Assembly: GCF_027942865.1 (NCBI RefSeq)
Contig: NC_134507.1
Location: forward strand, 35,021,711-35,085,710
DNA: 64,000 nt
Direction: 5' to 3'
Origin: Odontesthes bonariensis
Lineage: Eukaryota > Chordata > Actinopteri > Atheriniformes > Atherinopsidae
Part shown: piece by piece, positions 43,908 to 55,709 of the stretch
How the letters are laid out: each line of letters opens with the position of its first letter
Position numbering within the stretch: the stretch's first letter is position 1
Program-made: the position numbers and the translations under genes
Notes under the pieces: model-generated
Told to the model about the DNA's origin: nothing
Databases searched by the model: none
What the model saw: only the letters and a program-made list of their open reading frames with translations

Positions 43908-44324
43908 GTGCTGACTGTTACAGAGTCCATCAGTCGGAGAACCAGAATGGAGCAGCAGAACCAGGAGCTGAAGCAGGAGCTGAAGCAGGAGCAGAACCAG
44001 GAGCTGAAGCAGGAGCTGGAGCAGGAACAGAACCAGGAGGTGAAGCAGGAGCTGAAGCAGGAGCAGAACCAGGAGCTGAAGCAGAAACAGAACCAGGAGG
44101 TGAAGCAGGAGCAGAACCAGGAGCAGAACCAGGAGCAGAACCAGGAGCAGAACCAGGAGCTTAACCAGGAGCAGAACCAAAAGCTGAACCAGGAGCAGAA
44201 CCAGGAGCTGAAGCAGGAGCTGAAGCAGGAGCTGAACCAGGAGCAGAACCAGGAGCAGAACCAGGAGCAGAACCCCTCCACCAGGAACAGTGCCGGCTCA
44301 TCCTCTGGGTCCACCGGGCCACAG
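43908..44324 (+). CDS. Possible exon with Glu/Gln-rich repeats
   Basis: One frame runs from an ATG at 43908 and encodes MLTVTESISRRTRMEQQ, then about 110 residues of E-Q-N-Q and E-L-K-Q repeats (6-bp units caggag plus cagaac or ctgaag, 43946-44275). It ends NSAGSSSGSTGPQ before a good splice donor CCACAG/GTCAGT at 44325. Such Glu/Gln repeats ending in a Ser/Gly/Pro tail could be an N-terminal exon of a larger gene. Because the unit length is a multiple of three, all frames stay open, so length alone is no evidence. I do not recognise the family. Confidence 0.4.
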
Positions 44325-44554
44325 GTCAGTGTGGAGGACGTTTTTATTTTATTTCTTATTTATTTGGTTAGGACACTGCACATTAATCAACATATCAGCA
44401 AAGCATCAATGTAAATATGCCGGAGTTAGCACAGTTGCTATATTTTACATGTTGTCCTCAGGCAGGTATCATAAAAATATACAGACAATACACCATGACA
44501 AAAAACTAAAGAAGAAACAAACAGAAAATATTTTCAAAGATTCACATCAAAGTT

Positions 44555-45330
44555 AAAGGGATAGTTAGCCTCTTTTGACATGAAGCTGTATGACATCCCA
44601 TGTTAGCAATATCATTTATGAACATTGACTTACCCCCTGCTGCGTCCTGTGAGCAGAGTTCCAGCCGAGTTTTGGTGTTGATGAAAGTAGTCCGGCTAGT
44701 TTGCTAGGGTCCCGAAAATAAAGCGTTTTGCTTTTCAAAACAATATGCGTTCAAAAGAGTAATACATTTGCATCACAAAATCCTCCCTCCAGAAAAAGTC
44801 AGACCTCACATCGCTTGGCGCTATTTTCTCTCTCCCTTCGTATCACTGCCTGCTGTGTAAACCGTGCAGACCGAAGTGCAGACCAAGCACTCCCCTGCTT
44901 CCGAGCAGCAAACACCGTAACAGGTGCAGCTATCGCTAGGTGGCTGTTCGCATTGATATTAAAGTGATAGTTCGGAGTAGATTCACCCTAGGGTCATTTG
45001 AACCGTGACATCCTGCCAAGTAGCCCACCCAAAGTTTTTTCGATATTGGCTGAACATCAGCTGAGTTACTGAGTTAACCCGAATAGTTTAGTACAAGCGC
45101 TAATGGAACCTAGCAGTATCTCCAAAATTACCACACTAAAATCACATGCCATGACACCAAACTTCTACAGTAGTACAAATATGGTCTGTACTCACAAAAC
45201 GATGCATTTGGATGTTTGAAAATAGTCCAGGAGTTTATTATTATCAACACAAGCCTAATAGCTTCTCTGCTGCTAAAGCTGCGTCGACGTCACTTCTGGG
45301 AGCTGGGAGCTTCAAAGTAAGATGAGGGTT
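44555..45330. mobile_element. Two TTAA-type MITE ends in the same orientation
   Basis: TTAAAGGGATAGTTAGCC at 44554 and TTAAAGTGATAGTTCGGAG at 44959 look like left ends of a common fish TTAA-type non-autonomous family. I could not find the matching right ends, so the borders are open. Confidence 0.5.
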
Positions 45331-45669
45331 GATCTACTACTGTAGACAACAAAGTATATGCTATATTCTACATGGTTTTTTATGAATTTTTATGTTGTAG
45401 AGTTGTGAATTTATTTTATCAATGGAGAAATTGAGCAGCCTTGCTCTTCTGTTTGCACATACTCAGACAGCCATTCCATCCTAAAAGAACCGCATTTCTT
45501 TTTTACTTTGGCTTGGTGAGTGGATGTGTCGCTGGTGCTGCCCGTTCGTTTCACCATGATAAGGGGTTGCGTCTCACTGTTAGCTAGCTAACCTGTACGG
45601 CGCGTATGGGTAGGGCACATATGCAAGCACTATCAATGGCTGCCTAGCGTAAGTAAGCCGTATCGTATC

Positions 45670-45990
45670 CAGTGTTTCCCGCAGGAAAATGCTTAGTCAA
45701 GGTGGTGAGTCGTCGGCTGGGACCAGGGGTTTTGCGCGGATAGCGTTCCGTCGGGTGGCGGGGGGGGGGGGGGGGGGGCGGGGGGGGGGGGGGGGGGGGT
45801 ACTTGGAATGGGACGGGGGCTGTTAGAGCAATAACGAAGCTGTTTAAAAGCTGAAACACTTTTTTTATTTACATTATTAACTATTTACATTAACAACCAG
45901 TAGGTGTCGCAATTCAATGTTATCAATGCTGTCTTTTAATGTCTGAGCATGGCAAAGCATTATTACTTCGATTTAAAAAATATTTATATA

Positions 45991-46031
<41 letters not shown>

Positions 46032-46115
46032 TGTTTGTTTGGGAACGTTGGCAAGGCGGCAGTGCGAGTTTGCTAAGGCGGCCGCCTTAACTATAATGCG
46101 CTGCGGGAAACACTG
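45670..46115. mobile_element. hAT-like MITE with poly-G and (TA)n tracts
   Basis: The ends are perfect 15-bp inverted repeats CAGTGTTTCCCGCAG, typical of hAT. The sequence gtatc is found on both sides (45665-45669 and 46116-46120); a full 8-bp duplication is not visible. It holds a long G run at about 45758-45799 and a (TA)n run at about 45980-46022. Confidence 0.75.
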
Positions 46116-47284
46116 GTATCATTGGCTGAACACCTGTCACTCACTGCTTTACATTGAAAAATGGTACAGAAAAACACAGTATTGGTCTAATTAATTAGAT
46201 TAGGTCTAGTATTAGATATTAATTAATACGTTTATGGTGAATTTTATTTTATGCACTGCATAGATTTTCTTGTGCGCTGAGAATGTGCGAGCAGCTTAGA
46301 GGGAACATTGCTTACCTGCACAATCAAAGACGACACGTACCTTTCCAGGCTTGCGTGGATGAGTCACTGGGTGATGTGGGAGGTACCAGATCTTGCTATT
46401 GCTGCGGTCAAGTGACGAAGCTGAGACCTCTTCTGCATAACCTTTGTCGATGGTCGACTCCATCGCCTCCACATACTTCTCATTCAGGTCTGCGTTCTTT
46501 CTTAGTCTGCGTTCCAGTAATCGTAGTCTGTGTTGCTAAGTTGATATTGTTTGGTAATGTCACTGTTTCATTTTTGAAAGGTATGTCTAAGCTATAGTGT
46601 AAGCCTTCTTTGGAGAATTAATTTTTCCACAGTTTAATTACTTTGTGGTCATTGATCGATAGATTGTTCTTGTGTGTGGGGTCATCAAGTTTCCAAAACC
46701 TTTCTACCTGAGTTTGCAGGCTATGATCGGACTTGAGGAAGTAGGCCCTGTTCTTCCTTCTTTCCTTGTAATCAATTGGTCCAGACCTCAGCGTTGTGTC
46801 CCATCATGAATCAGTTTTGGCACAGGTTTTTCTCCTGAACGAACACGAGGGGATCTGGCACAGTTAGTGAGCGGAAAGCTGGACACTGGTTCAAGAAGTG
46901 GCGCTCTAAGCACTTCAGACACTTTAGATTAACTGGTTGCTTGGTACGTGTAGACTTGTTCTCCTGAACAGCAGCTGCCTTAACACTTGTGGGGTAGTTT
47001 TGAAAGTTTTTGTTTGGTTTCTCCTGTTTCTTACAGCTAACTAACCCACCAAAGACTGGATCAGACCTCTTTTCAGCCTCAGTCTCTACGAAGCTGACAA
47101 CGTCGTCAAGTTTCGGAAGATGTTCTTCTTTTGTAATTTAATAATAATAATAATAATACATTTTATTTCGAGGCGCCTTTCAGGTCACCCAAGGTCACCT
47201 TACATTAAAATTTGAGAGCATTAAGAAAAATAATAAAAGCATAAAAACATGAGACAACATAAAACAGAAGTGCACAGAGTCCAG

Positions 47285-48901
47285 TTATAGGGAGAATGCC
47301 AGTTTGAATAGGTGAGTTTTAAGTTGGGATTTGAATGATGTGATGGAGTCTGACTGTCTTATGAGTGGGGGGAGGGAGTTCCAGAGCCTGGGTGCTGAGC
47401 AGCTGAAGGCTCGGTCACCCATGGTCTTGAGGCGTGACGTGGGGATGGTTAGCAGTCCAGCAGAGGTTGAGCGGAGGGTGCGGGAGGGAGTGTGTTGGTG
47501 AAGGAGGTCGCTGAGGTAGGTGGGGGCTAGGTTGTGGAGAGCTTTATAGGTGAGGAGAATATTTTTGTAGTGAATGCGGTATTGTACTGGGAGCCAGTGA
47601 AGTTGGATGAGAACAGGGGTGATGTGGTCTGAAGATTTGGTACCGGTGATGATCCGGGCGGCTGAATTCTGGATGATTTGCAGTCTGTTAATGAGTTTGG
47701 TGGGGAGTCCAGTGAGCAGGGCATTGCAATAGTCAATGCGGGATGTGACAAATGAATGAACCAGGATTTCAGTGCTGGATTGGGTCGGTGATGGGCGGAG
47801 TCTGGAGATGTTGCGGAGGTGGAAGAATGCGGTTCGAGTGATATTTTGAATGTGGGGTGCAAATGAAAGGGTGCTGTCCAGAATAACGCCGAGGCTCTTG
47901 ACTTGGGGTGAAAAGGGTACAGGAAATCCGTCGATGATGATGGGTGGAACTGGGTTGTGATGTGATTTGGTGAGGATGGATTTGGAGCCGATGAGCAGGG
48001 CCTCGGTTTTGTTGCTGTTAAGTTTAAGGAAGTTCCTGCTCATCCAGCTCCGGATGTCTTCAAGAAAGATGATGAGGGAGGGGGGAGGGATGGCGGCGGT
48101 GGGTTTGGAGGAGATGTAGACCTGTGTGTCGTCAGCGTAACAGTGAAAATGGACTCCATGGTGACGGAGGAGTGTGCCCAGGGGGAGAAGGTAGATGATG
48201 AACAGAAGTGGACCCAAGACTGACCCCTGGGGGACACCCAGTGAAACACCCGAACACCCAGACTTGTGGTTCCTTAGTTGCACGAATTGTTGGCGGTCAG
48301 TGAGGTATGATGTGAACCAGGAGAGTGCAGCACCAGTGATCCCAATGCCAGCCAGGCAGTCCAGGAGCAGAGGGTGGGAGATGGTGTCGAACGCTGCACT
48401 GAGGTCGAGGAGGATGAGAATGGTGAGGAGCCCAGAGTCAGCTGCACGGAGGAGGTCGTTGCTGATTTTGACCAGGGCTGTTTCAGTGCTGTGTTTTGGA
48501 CGGAAGCCAGATTGGAACGGTTCGTGGAGGTTGTTTGTGTCAAGGTGGGACTGTAGTTGTGCTGCAATCACCCTTTCAAGTGTCTTGGAGATGAAGGGGA
48601 GGTTGGAGATGGGCCGGTAGTGGTTGAGGACAGCTGGGTCAGCACCAGGTTTTTTCAGGATGGGTGTGATGGCAGCCAGTTTGAGAGTGGGGGGTACAAT
48701 ACCAGTGGTGAGGGAGGAGTTAATTATGTTGGGGATTATGGGAGAAATGGAAAGCAGACAGGCTTTGACAAGCGAGGTGGGAAGAGGATCAAGCTGACAG
48801 GTGGTGGTTTTGGCTTTATTGATGTATTCCGAGATGGTGTGTTCTGATGCTGGGGTGAAGTCAGAGAGAGAGCTGATGAGAGGTTGTCCAGTGGTGATCA
48901 T
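47285..48901 (-). CDS. L2 reverse transcriptase, open 538-codon part
   Basis: One uninterrupted frame encodes the whole RT and C-terminal region: [50 protein letters not shown], the catalytic [11 protein letters not shown], and the ending [18 protein letters not shown] ... [13 protein letters not shown] typical of L2 and CR1. The ATG at 48901 is internal to the original protein; the frame continues upstream to the hAT insertion point at 48954. Confidence 0.9.
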   Translation of the reverse strand: MITTGQPLISSLSDFTPASEHTISEYINKAKTTTCQLDPLPTSLVKACLLSISPIIPNIINSSLTTGIVPPTLKLAAITPILKKPGADPAVLNHYRPISNLPFISKTLERVIAAQLQSHLDTNNLHEPFQSGFRPKHSTETALVKISNDLLRAADSGLLTILILLDLSAAFDTISHPLLLDCLAGIGITGAALSWFTSYLTDRQQFVQLRNHKSGCSGVSLGVPQGSVLGPLLFIIYLLPLGTLLRHHGVHFHCYADDTQVYISSKPTAAIPPPSLIIFLEDIRSWMSRNFLKLNSNKTEALLIGSKSILTKSHHNPVPPIIIDGFPVPFSPQVKSLGVILDSTLSFAPHIQNITRTAFFHLRNISRLRPSPTQSSTEILVHSFVTSRIDYCNALLTGLPTKLINRLQIIQNSAARIITGTKSSDHITPVLIQLHWLPVQYRIHYKNILLTYKALHNLAPTYLSDLLHQHTPSRTLRSTSAGLLTIPTSRLKTMGDRAFSCSAPRLWNSLPPLIRQSDSITSFKSQLKTHLFKLAFSL

Positions 48902-49764
48902 CCAGGGTGGATCTTTTGGGGAGGTGCAGGATGAGGCCAGTTGTTGGTGAATAGTAGTGATGCTCCGATCGATCGGCCGATAATGCCCAAAAATAGCCTG
49001 ATCGGCGATCGGAAAAATATGCCGATCAAAAAACCGATCACGTGACGTAAATTAGGCTTCTAGCGACCACTTTCTAATGTGTTACGTGACGTGTGTACAG
49101 AACCGAACAGGCAAAACCTCTACAGTGCATCTCGACAACATGACCTCTCCTGTCTGGAATTTCTTCAAAGTGTGTCAGAAAGATGTGAAACTTACTGCGG
49201 TCACGCTATCTGCGCTTCGGAGTGGCACGGTCGCGCTAGCTACACTTGAAAATCGAGTGCCCGTTTACATCACGTTATACGGTAAAACGTGTGAGCGGTT
49301 TCATGGTGCATTCAAGTGCACCCCGTAAACTCAGAAATCTATATCGAAGTTGATTTTTCATTTGTTGGAATACATACACCTGTCATTACTTGGTTGTTTT
49401 TTTACTACATTCTTTTTAATGATTAAAGGTCCCATGGCATGAAATTTTCACTTTTTAAGGTTGTTTAACATTAATATGAGTTCCTCTAGCCTGCCTGCGG
49501 TCCCCCAGTGTCTAAAAATGACGATAGACCTAAACCATGCACTGGAAATTATTCTCTGCCTTTGGAAATGTGACCATGCAGAAGGCATGATCGAGAAAGC
49601 CGCCGCTTATGACGTGTGCCCGCTTATGACGTGGAGGTTGTTTCCACCCAGAGCCAATAAACTGCCTTTCCCCGCCCACAGCTCTTTGGCCAGCTCATTG
49701 TAAAATCAGTTGAAAGTCTGCGCAACGCCATCTTGATTTTTCTGCGTAGGATATCTAACACACC

Positions 49765-52700
49765 ATGGCTGATCGAAAGCATAACATTTGCTCTGTACAT
49801 GGATGTACAACGGATCTAAAAAATCTTTTTAAAGCTCCTGCATCAGAACCCCTAAAGAGCCAGTGGTCAGATTTTGTTTTTTCTGGGAAAGTGACAAAAG
49901 AACAGAAGAGATTTGTGTATGTGTGCGCCAAACATTTCACGGAGGATTGTTTCCAAAACTTGGGCCAATACCGAGCTGGCCTTGCCGATCGTCTTAAAAT
50001 GAACCCTGGATCAGTACCAACTCTCTTTGGCCCAACTACAGACCTCGGACAAGTAAGTAATTTAACGCTCTATAATTGTCTTGCTTTTATGTATGTACAG
50101 TATAGTTAAATAGCTTGTTACCACAAGAAAGTGTCCTGAAAGTATCGTTAGCTCTGCAGCTAATAGCTAATGCAGCTACTGTCGCTAATGTAACAGTAAA
50201 TAGCATGAGGTATGCGAGTGGACACCTCATTTACTGTAACGCCAGTGTTGTGTACTTATTTGTTGTTTTGATAGCCGTCCTGCTGTTGGTGTTATGGCGC
50301 GCACGATATCTGCCTTTCCCCTGATTGAAATGACTAGCACTACGTCCATCTTTGCAAACCAGAGCAATCAGCTGAGAATGTCAAAATCGCGATTAGCATA
50401 GGGCTAAGTCTTCAAACTTGCATTTGGAAGATATACAAAGTAATAACTTGTACTAATTTGACCTTGTTGTATCTACACAGGCCAGCACATCAAGTGCTTT
50501 TATTCAGCTGCCTCTCTCAAGGGATGTTGCCTGCCAGACAGACCAACTGGAAACACATACTGTAGCCACACAGCTATCCTTTAGGACTTTGAAGGCCCAC
50601 ATCAGAAGTGAAGGTATTTTGACCCTGTATTTATTTTGCTTGAGAAAACAACAGAACAAAACTTTACTAAAGACCAGTGTTATATTTTGCATGTCTTACT
50701 AATGATCGCAAGAAAAATTATTACAATGCGTTGGATGCAGCCTGAGCCTCATACAGTGGCTCAATGGAGACAGAGGTGTAATCAAGTCCAAGTGATGGAA
50801 AATATGACTGCCATTCTACAGTTAAAATTACCCCTTTTCCTTAGGAGATGGACACCTGTCATTCTTTATATTGGTTAAGCATATAATTGTATAAGACGAA
50901 TGTAACATAAGCTTGCAATCAAGGTGAACCTTTTTTTTTCTAATGTATTTTTATTTTAATTTTATTTTATTTTAATTTTCAATTTTATTTGTATATGTGT
51001 GTTTTATGTATAATATTGTTATTATTATTATTTGTCTGTTTCTGTGTGGTGTGTTTGTTTGTATTGCCTATACGTTATTGGCAATAAAGTAAAAAAAAGA
51101 AAGAAGTGAAGGTATGTTCTAGCCACCTTCAATAAGATGAGATTAACTTTATTGTCCCACATGTGAAAGTGGGTTAGAAGAGTGCTGTCACTGTATGAAT
51201 ACATCATATGTCATACACATGAATGACTTGACATATCAAACAAACATACATCCTGACGGTACAATGGTGATATTTGTTGCAGGTGTCCAGGCAACTGTCT
51301 CCTGCAAAGACTTTGGTGTTGGGACGTCCAATGTAGACCCTTTGTTCCTGTCATCAACACCAGTAAAGAGACCATCCAAAAGACCTCGATTGGATCTTGA
51401 GGAGGAGCAGGAAGATGATGCATTGGAGGGAAGCTCTTTAGTGGATACCCCAAAGGGACAGGATTCCACTTATGACCCTGCAGACTCTGTCACAGCGTCC
51501 GAAAACTCTACACTGAGGCTGTAAGTTATCATTATCTGTGTGTGAGTGTGAAGAAAATGTAGGGATTGTGAGAACTTTCATAATTTTTTTTTAATTGTAT
51601 GGCATTCCAACATGAAGGATTGGTCTCAGCGAGACTGTTGTTGTTTATAGCATTACTTTTAGGATTATTTATGTGCATACAGATTATTCATCCGGCTTCA
51701 AGGAGTGTGCTGGTTTAAAGTACTGTCCAGATGAAAGCTCAATCTGATCAACTCAAAATGTGTTTTGCTTTCTTTGTGGTTTTATATAGAGAGGAGTCCT
51801 CCACTTCCACACACATCAAGAAGTACATAGTGTACGAGAACTGCATCATGCAGTTGTTTAATGCATGTCCGGTCTGCACACGGGCATGTGATGTGAAGAC
51901 TCAAAGGCTGGGGACATTCCTGTCTGTGAAGCAGCGGTGTCCCCACTGCACATTTAGAAGACAATGGAATAGCCAGCCTATCCTGGGTAGCACGCCAGCT
52001 GGAAACCTGCACCTTTCTGCCGCTGTGTACCTGAGTGGTGCATCTTTCATACAAATAGAAAAGGTAAAGTATGTGCAACTGTAGATACCGTAACTGAAAT
52101 ACTTGTATTTATATCAAATTACATGTATTATTTCTCCCCTCCACACCCAGGTCTTCAAGGCAATGAAGCTGGAGTTGTTTCGGTATGAAACATTTCGCCG
52201 GCATGCCAGAGCCTTCATTGAACCTGCAGTTATTCACCACTGGAAAGTCACACAGGATGTGAATCTGCAGCGGCTTACTCGGGAGGAAAAAGTCATACTC
52301 GGTGGTGACATGAGGGCTGATTCTCCAGGTATTGTTACTTGACTGAAGTATTGTATTTTGTACAGTGATATTGTTTGAAGTTCAAAGGAATGACAGCAGG
52401 CAGGGGGTGGTTTTATCAAGGTCTTTAGCTCCAACTATCTGTAGCCAAAGGCCAGCAATCAGAGTGTAATAGTGCTGGCTCTGAGACACACAAAAGCCAG
52501 GGACCAGGTCTGATGGCTCTAAGCAGTGTGTTGTTATGTGAAGTTATGAATTGCACCTAAATATAAGAATACATAATATGTATTGAATAGTGATTCCAAG
52601 TGTCATTATTTAAACCCAATTTTTAACAGGTCACTCTGCAAAATATGGGAGTTACACCATGATGGATCTCCAAACTAACACCGTTGTGGACATTCAGTTG

Positions 52701-54587
52701 GTCCAGGTGAGTTGTTGAAATTGACTCTGTAAAGGGGTTATTTGTTGTAATTTAAAAATCAAGGTCCATAATACATTGTCTACTAATGTGTTTTTTTTTC
52801 TGTGGTGACAGAGCAACGAGGTTGGTGGTAGCTGCTATATGGAGAAAGAGGGCCTGACGAGGAGTCTGGCCTTGCTCGAGTCGCGTGACGTCAAACTGGA
52901 TTGCATTGTCACCGATCGTCATCCTCAAGTTCAAAAGTTCCTCAGGGAGAGAAACATCACCCAGTACTACGATGTGTGGCACTTCGCAAAAGGTAACTAT
53001 TCAGGTTTTCAGGTAACCTAAAGTACTTATGGCATCTGAGGTGGAAAAGACGCTGGCGTTCACCAGTGAATCAACATGTTTGGTCAAAGTCAGATGTTCA
53101 GAAATATCAACACCAAGATCTACTCTTTCCACCTCAGAGTCGTTAATCTGGACTGGTTGGTAGACTTTCTGCTGATATTGCCTGAAATCTATATATATCT
53201 CCTTAGTCTTGGTAACAATAGGAGTAGGTTGTTGTCTTGGCAACAGTTTGAAAGTCTATCTACCTCATTCAAGTAAGCCTGCTCATTGTTCTTAGAAATT
53301 AGGTCAACTACTGCTGTGTCATCAGAAAAATTGACAGCAGTGATGTTGGACAGTCAAATGCTGACATTATGAGTCAATATTATCAAATGCTTTGAAATTG
53401 TTTTTGAATTGCTACAGCATAGTTGTCACTCTTACTCTTTACTAAGTGGAATGTTGTTTGCTTTCATTTTAGGAATTTCAAAGAAACTGGAAGTCCTATG
53501 TAAGATGAAAGACTGTGAGAAACTGAACAAGTGGATGAAAAGCATCAACAACCACATATACTGGACTGCAGCTAATTCAACCTCAGGGCCAGAGAGAATT
53601 GCCAAGTGGAACGCGATCCTCAACCATGTGCAAGATATCCACACGCATGAGAATCCTCTTTACCCCAAGTGTGAGCATGCAATCCGCACAACAACGGACA
53701 AAAAGAAATGGCTCCAAGCAGGTATCTCAACCAATATGCAGGCAAAATGTTAAAACAGCAAACAGACAAGCAAACAACGAGGTCATTGCTGTGATATTTG
53801 TTACTGTATTGTTTTCTAATAAGATATTTTGTTATTGTTTGCAGCAACTCCAGCTTTCTACAAGTTGGAGTCTCTGCTGACAAAGAAAAGAACGCTGAAG
53901 GATGTGGAAAAACTGAGCCCCCACCACCAAACGTCATCTTTGGAGGCTTTCCATGCAGTCATCCTTCGTTTTGCTCCAAAAAATGTAGTGTTTCCCTTTA
54001 TTGGAATGCTGTGCAGGTAAAACAAATCTTTACTCAATACTTTTAGGAATTTTAGTTTAAAATATCTGTCAATATGAACAAATATTTTTATCTTGTACTT
54101 CCAGACTCTACCTGGCTGCTATGCATTTCAATGAAAATGCGGATCGACCACAGGCCGAAACGGAGGAAGGTGTACCCCTCTTTAAACTCTCCTTTCCAAA
54201 GTCTCGGAAGGGAGAGTGCAGAGCTAAACCAGTAAAGACGAAGGCGACCTTTGGTAATGGTTCAAATCAATTAAAATGACACATTGTTTGGAATTTTAAC
54301 ATTTATTTCTCTCGAAGAAAAATGGATTACATACAAATACACAAAATGCACAGTAAAAACAAAACTCAACCAATTAAATGGAGATATTGCTTGTGCTTTA
54401 TGATACAGGTTATGTTTCTGACATGATGGACCTAATCTTCGATGAAGTCTTTTTTAACCCGACACCATACAACGATGCGCTGTTGGCCATCTCTGTCCCA
54501 GAAAACTTATCAGCGCAGTATGAGAGGCCGGACAAGGAAGAGGTCATTGCCAGCTTTGTTTCAAGGTTCAAACAGGGGGCCGTTTAA
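49765..54587 (+). CDS. Kolobok transposase with THAP domain, 11 exons, 705 residues
   Basis: Exons: 49765-50052, 50481-50613, 51283-51520, 51790-52063, 52151-52328, 52630-52706, 52812-52992, 53473-53721, 53845-54016, 54105-54253, 54409-54587. Every border has GT-AG and all phases agree; the sum is 2118 bases with one stop at the end. Residues 1-90 are a THAP zinc finger (C9, C14, C54, H57, with W34). A Ser/Pro and acidic linker follows. A zinc ribbon CPVC...CPHC precedes WNSQP (about 240-285). The transposase core has DMRADSPGHSAKYGSYT, MEKEGLTRSL, DCIVTDRHPQV and DVWHFAKG (about 365-455). It would cut and paste at TTAA. The start is chosen because the THAP domain begins there. Intron 7 holds a LINE scrap. 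Confidence 0.85.
53020..53360 (-). mobile_element. CR1/Rex1-like LINE RT scrap in transposase intron 7
   Basis: On the - strand the text AVNFSDDTAVVDLISKNNEQAYLNEVDRL, then TKTKEIYIDFRQ and SEVERVDLGVDISEHLTLTKHVDSL, matches the catalytic YADD region and what follows in this LINE type. It lies wholly inside the intron, so splicing removes it. Confidence 0.75.
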
Positions 54588-55709
54588 ACCCAACATAGTG
54601 GCCTTCCTCATCAGGAAACTCCGAGCGGATGCGCAGGACCACACAGGCTGGAATTACAACCCGGATTCTGCGTCCCAAGAAGCCCCAGCACCAGCTCACA
54701 AAACTGCGACAGGACAGATACCTGTAGCGACTGAACAATTGATTCAGAAATTTTAGATATTAAATTCTGAATGTATCATTGTGTGTGTGAAAAAATAATT
54801 CTATGCACCAATGGATCATATTCGGTCTGTTTTGTGTCCCCCCCCCCCCCACCCCATCCCTCGCTGTACAAAAATAAATAAATTATTGGAATACAAAGTC
54901 AAAACTCTAAACTTCTGTTATTAACTTATCTAACAATGCACAATTTACCGGTGTATTTCTCTGAACTGTAGAGGACCATAGTCGGCATTTTGAAGTGAGT
55001 AGACATTTAGGCAGACAGGCTCCAATCCAGGATGGTCTACCATGCATGGGAGCTGTTCTTCGACCTCCCGAAGTCGTGTAGTAACCTTTTTTAGAATTAG
55101 AAACGGTAAGTGACATTTATTAGCAAAATTAGTTGCCGAAAGAAGAGACAAATTATTTTCCAGTGAGGTGGTGAGAATGTTACCTGTGGTATCTCAAGGC
55201 AGCAAATATTCTCCACTTCTGTGGGCATAGTTGCACATTTTCCACAATGGCAAATATGTAAAAAATGTAGGTGGATATAAACAACATAAAAAGGTATAAT
55301 GGCTTGTTAGTGTCTAGCTTGTGGCTGTTGAGTAAGTAAACATCAAATGTGCTCTGGAGTAAATCAAATATTATTTTTCATACGGTGAACATTTATCTTC
55401 AGGAATAAATCATGAGTAATGTGCAACATGATTTACATGGATGTGAAGGCTGCATAGCTCTTTTTTATGACAAAGATTACTGATATAACTAGACATACAA
55501 CTACTTCAGCATAGGTAGCTAAGCCCACATGATAATATCTGTAACAACACATAAGCAAAACAAACTAAATTAACGGCGAAATACTTAACTAACCATTCAG
55601 AGACGTCCTGCTGTAGTCGCTGATTTTCAACTTCTTCAACTTCTTCTCCATCTGGATCAGACTCTGGGTCAAATTGAAAAGCTTGAACGACTGCTGTTCT
55701 ACGTGCCAT
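54568..55709 (-). CDS. P2X7 intracellular (ballast) domain-like gene in the Kolobok element
   Basis: Four exons are seen on the - strand: 55709-55594 (MARRTAVVQAFQFDPESDP, then an acidic run, ending in DVSEW with donor GTTAGT), about 55253-55185 (CHCGKCATMPTEVENICCLEI), 55085-54949 (LPCMVDHPGLEPVCLNVYSLQ) and 54730-54568 (FVSWCWGFLGRRIRVVIPACV and RIRSEFPDEEGHYVGFKRPP, then TGA). The CxCGxC...MPTE...CC pattern and the ending VIPACVVLRIR...EFP...Y.GFK follow the Cys-rich intracellular module of P2X7 receptors and its stand-alone relatives in fish. Exons 3 and 4 join in phase. I could not find an AG acceptor before exon 2, so the gene may be damaged there. No membrane segments are present. The role in the transposon is unknown. 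Confidence 0.75.

Noticed and set aside
43871-44314. Phe/Cys/Ser-rich open frame on the - strand
   Set aside because: The antisense of a hexamer repeat is open in every frame; there is no independent support.
45758-45799. Long G run as a G-quadruplex control element
   Set aside because: It lies within a hAT-like MITE and is a homopolymer whose length is often wrong in assemblies; no gene depends on it.
48195-48847. Long + strand frames over the L2 element
   Set aside because: They are antisense to the well-supported L2 reverse transcriptase.
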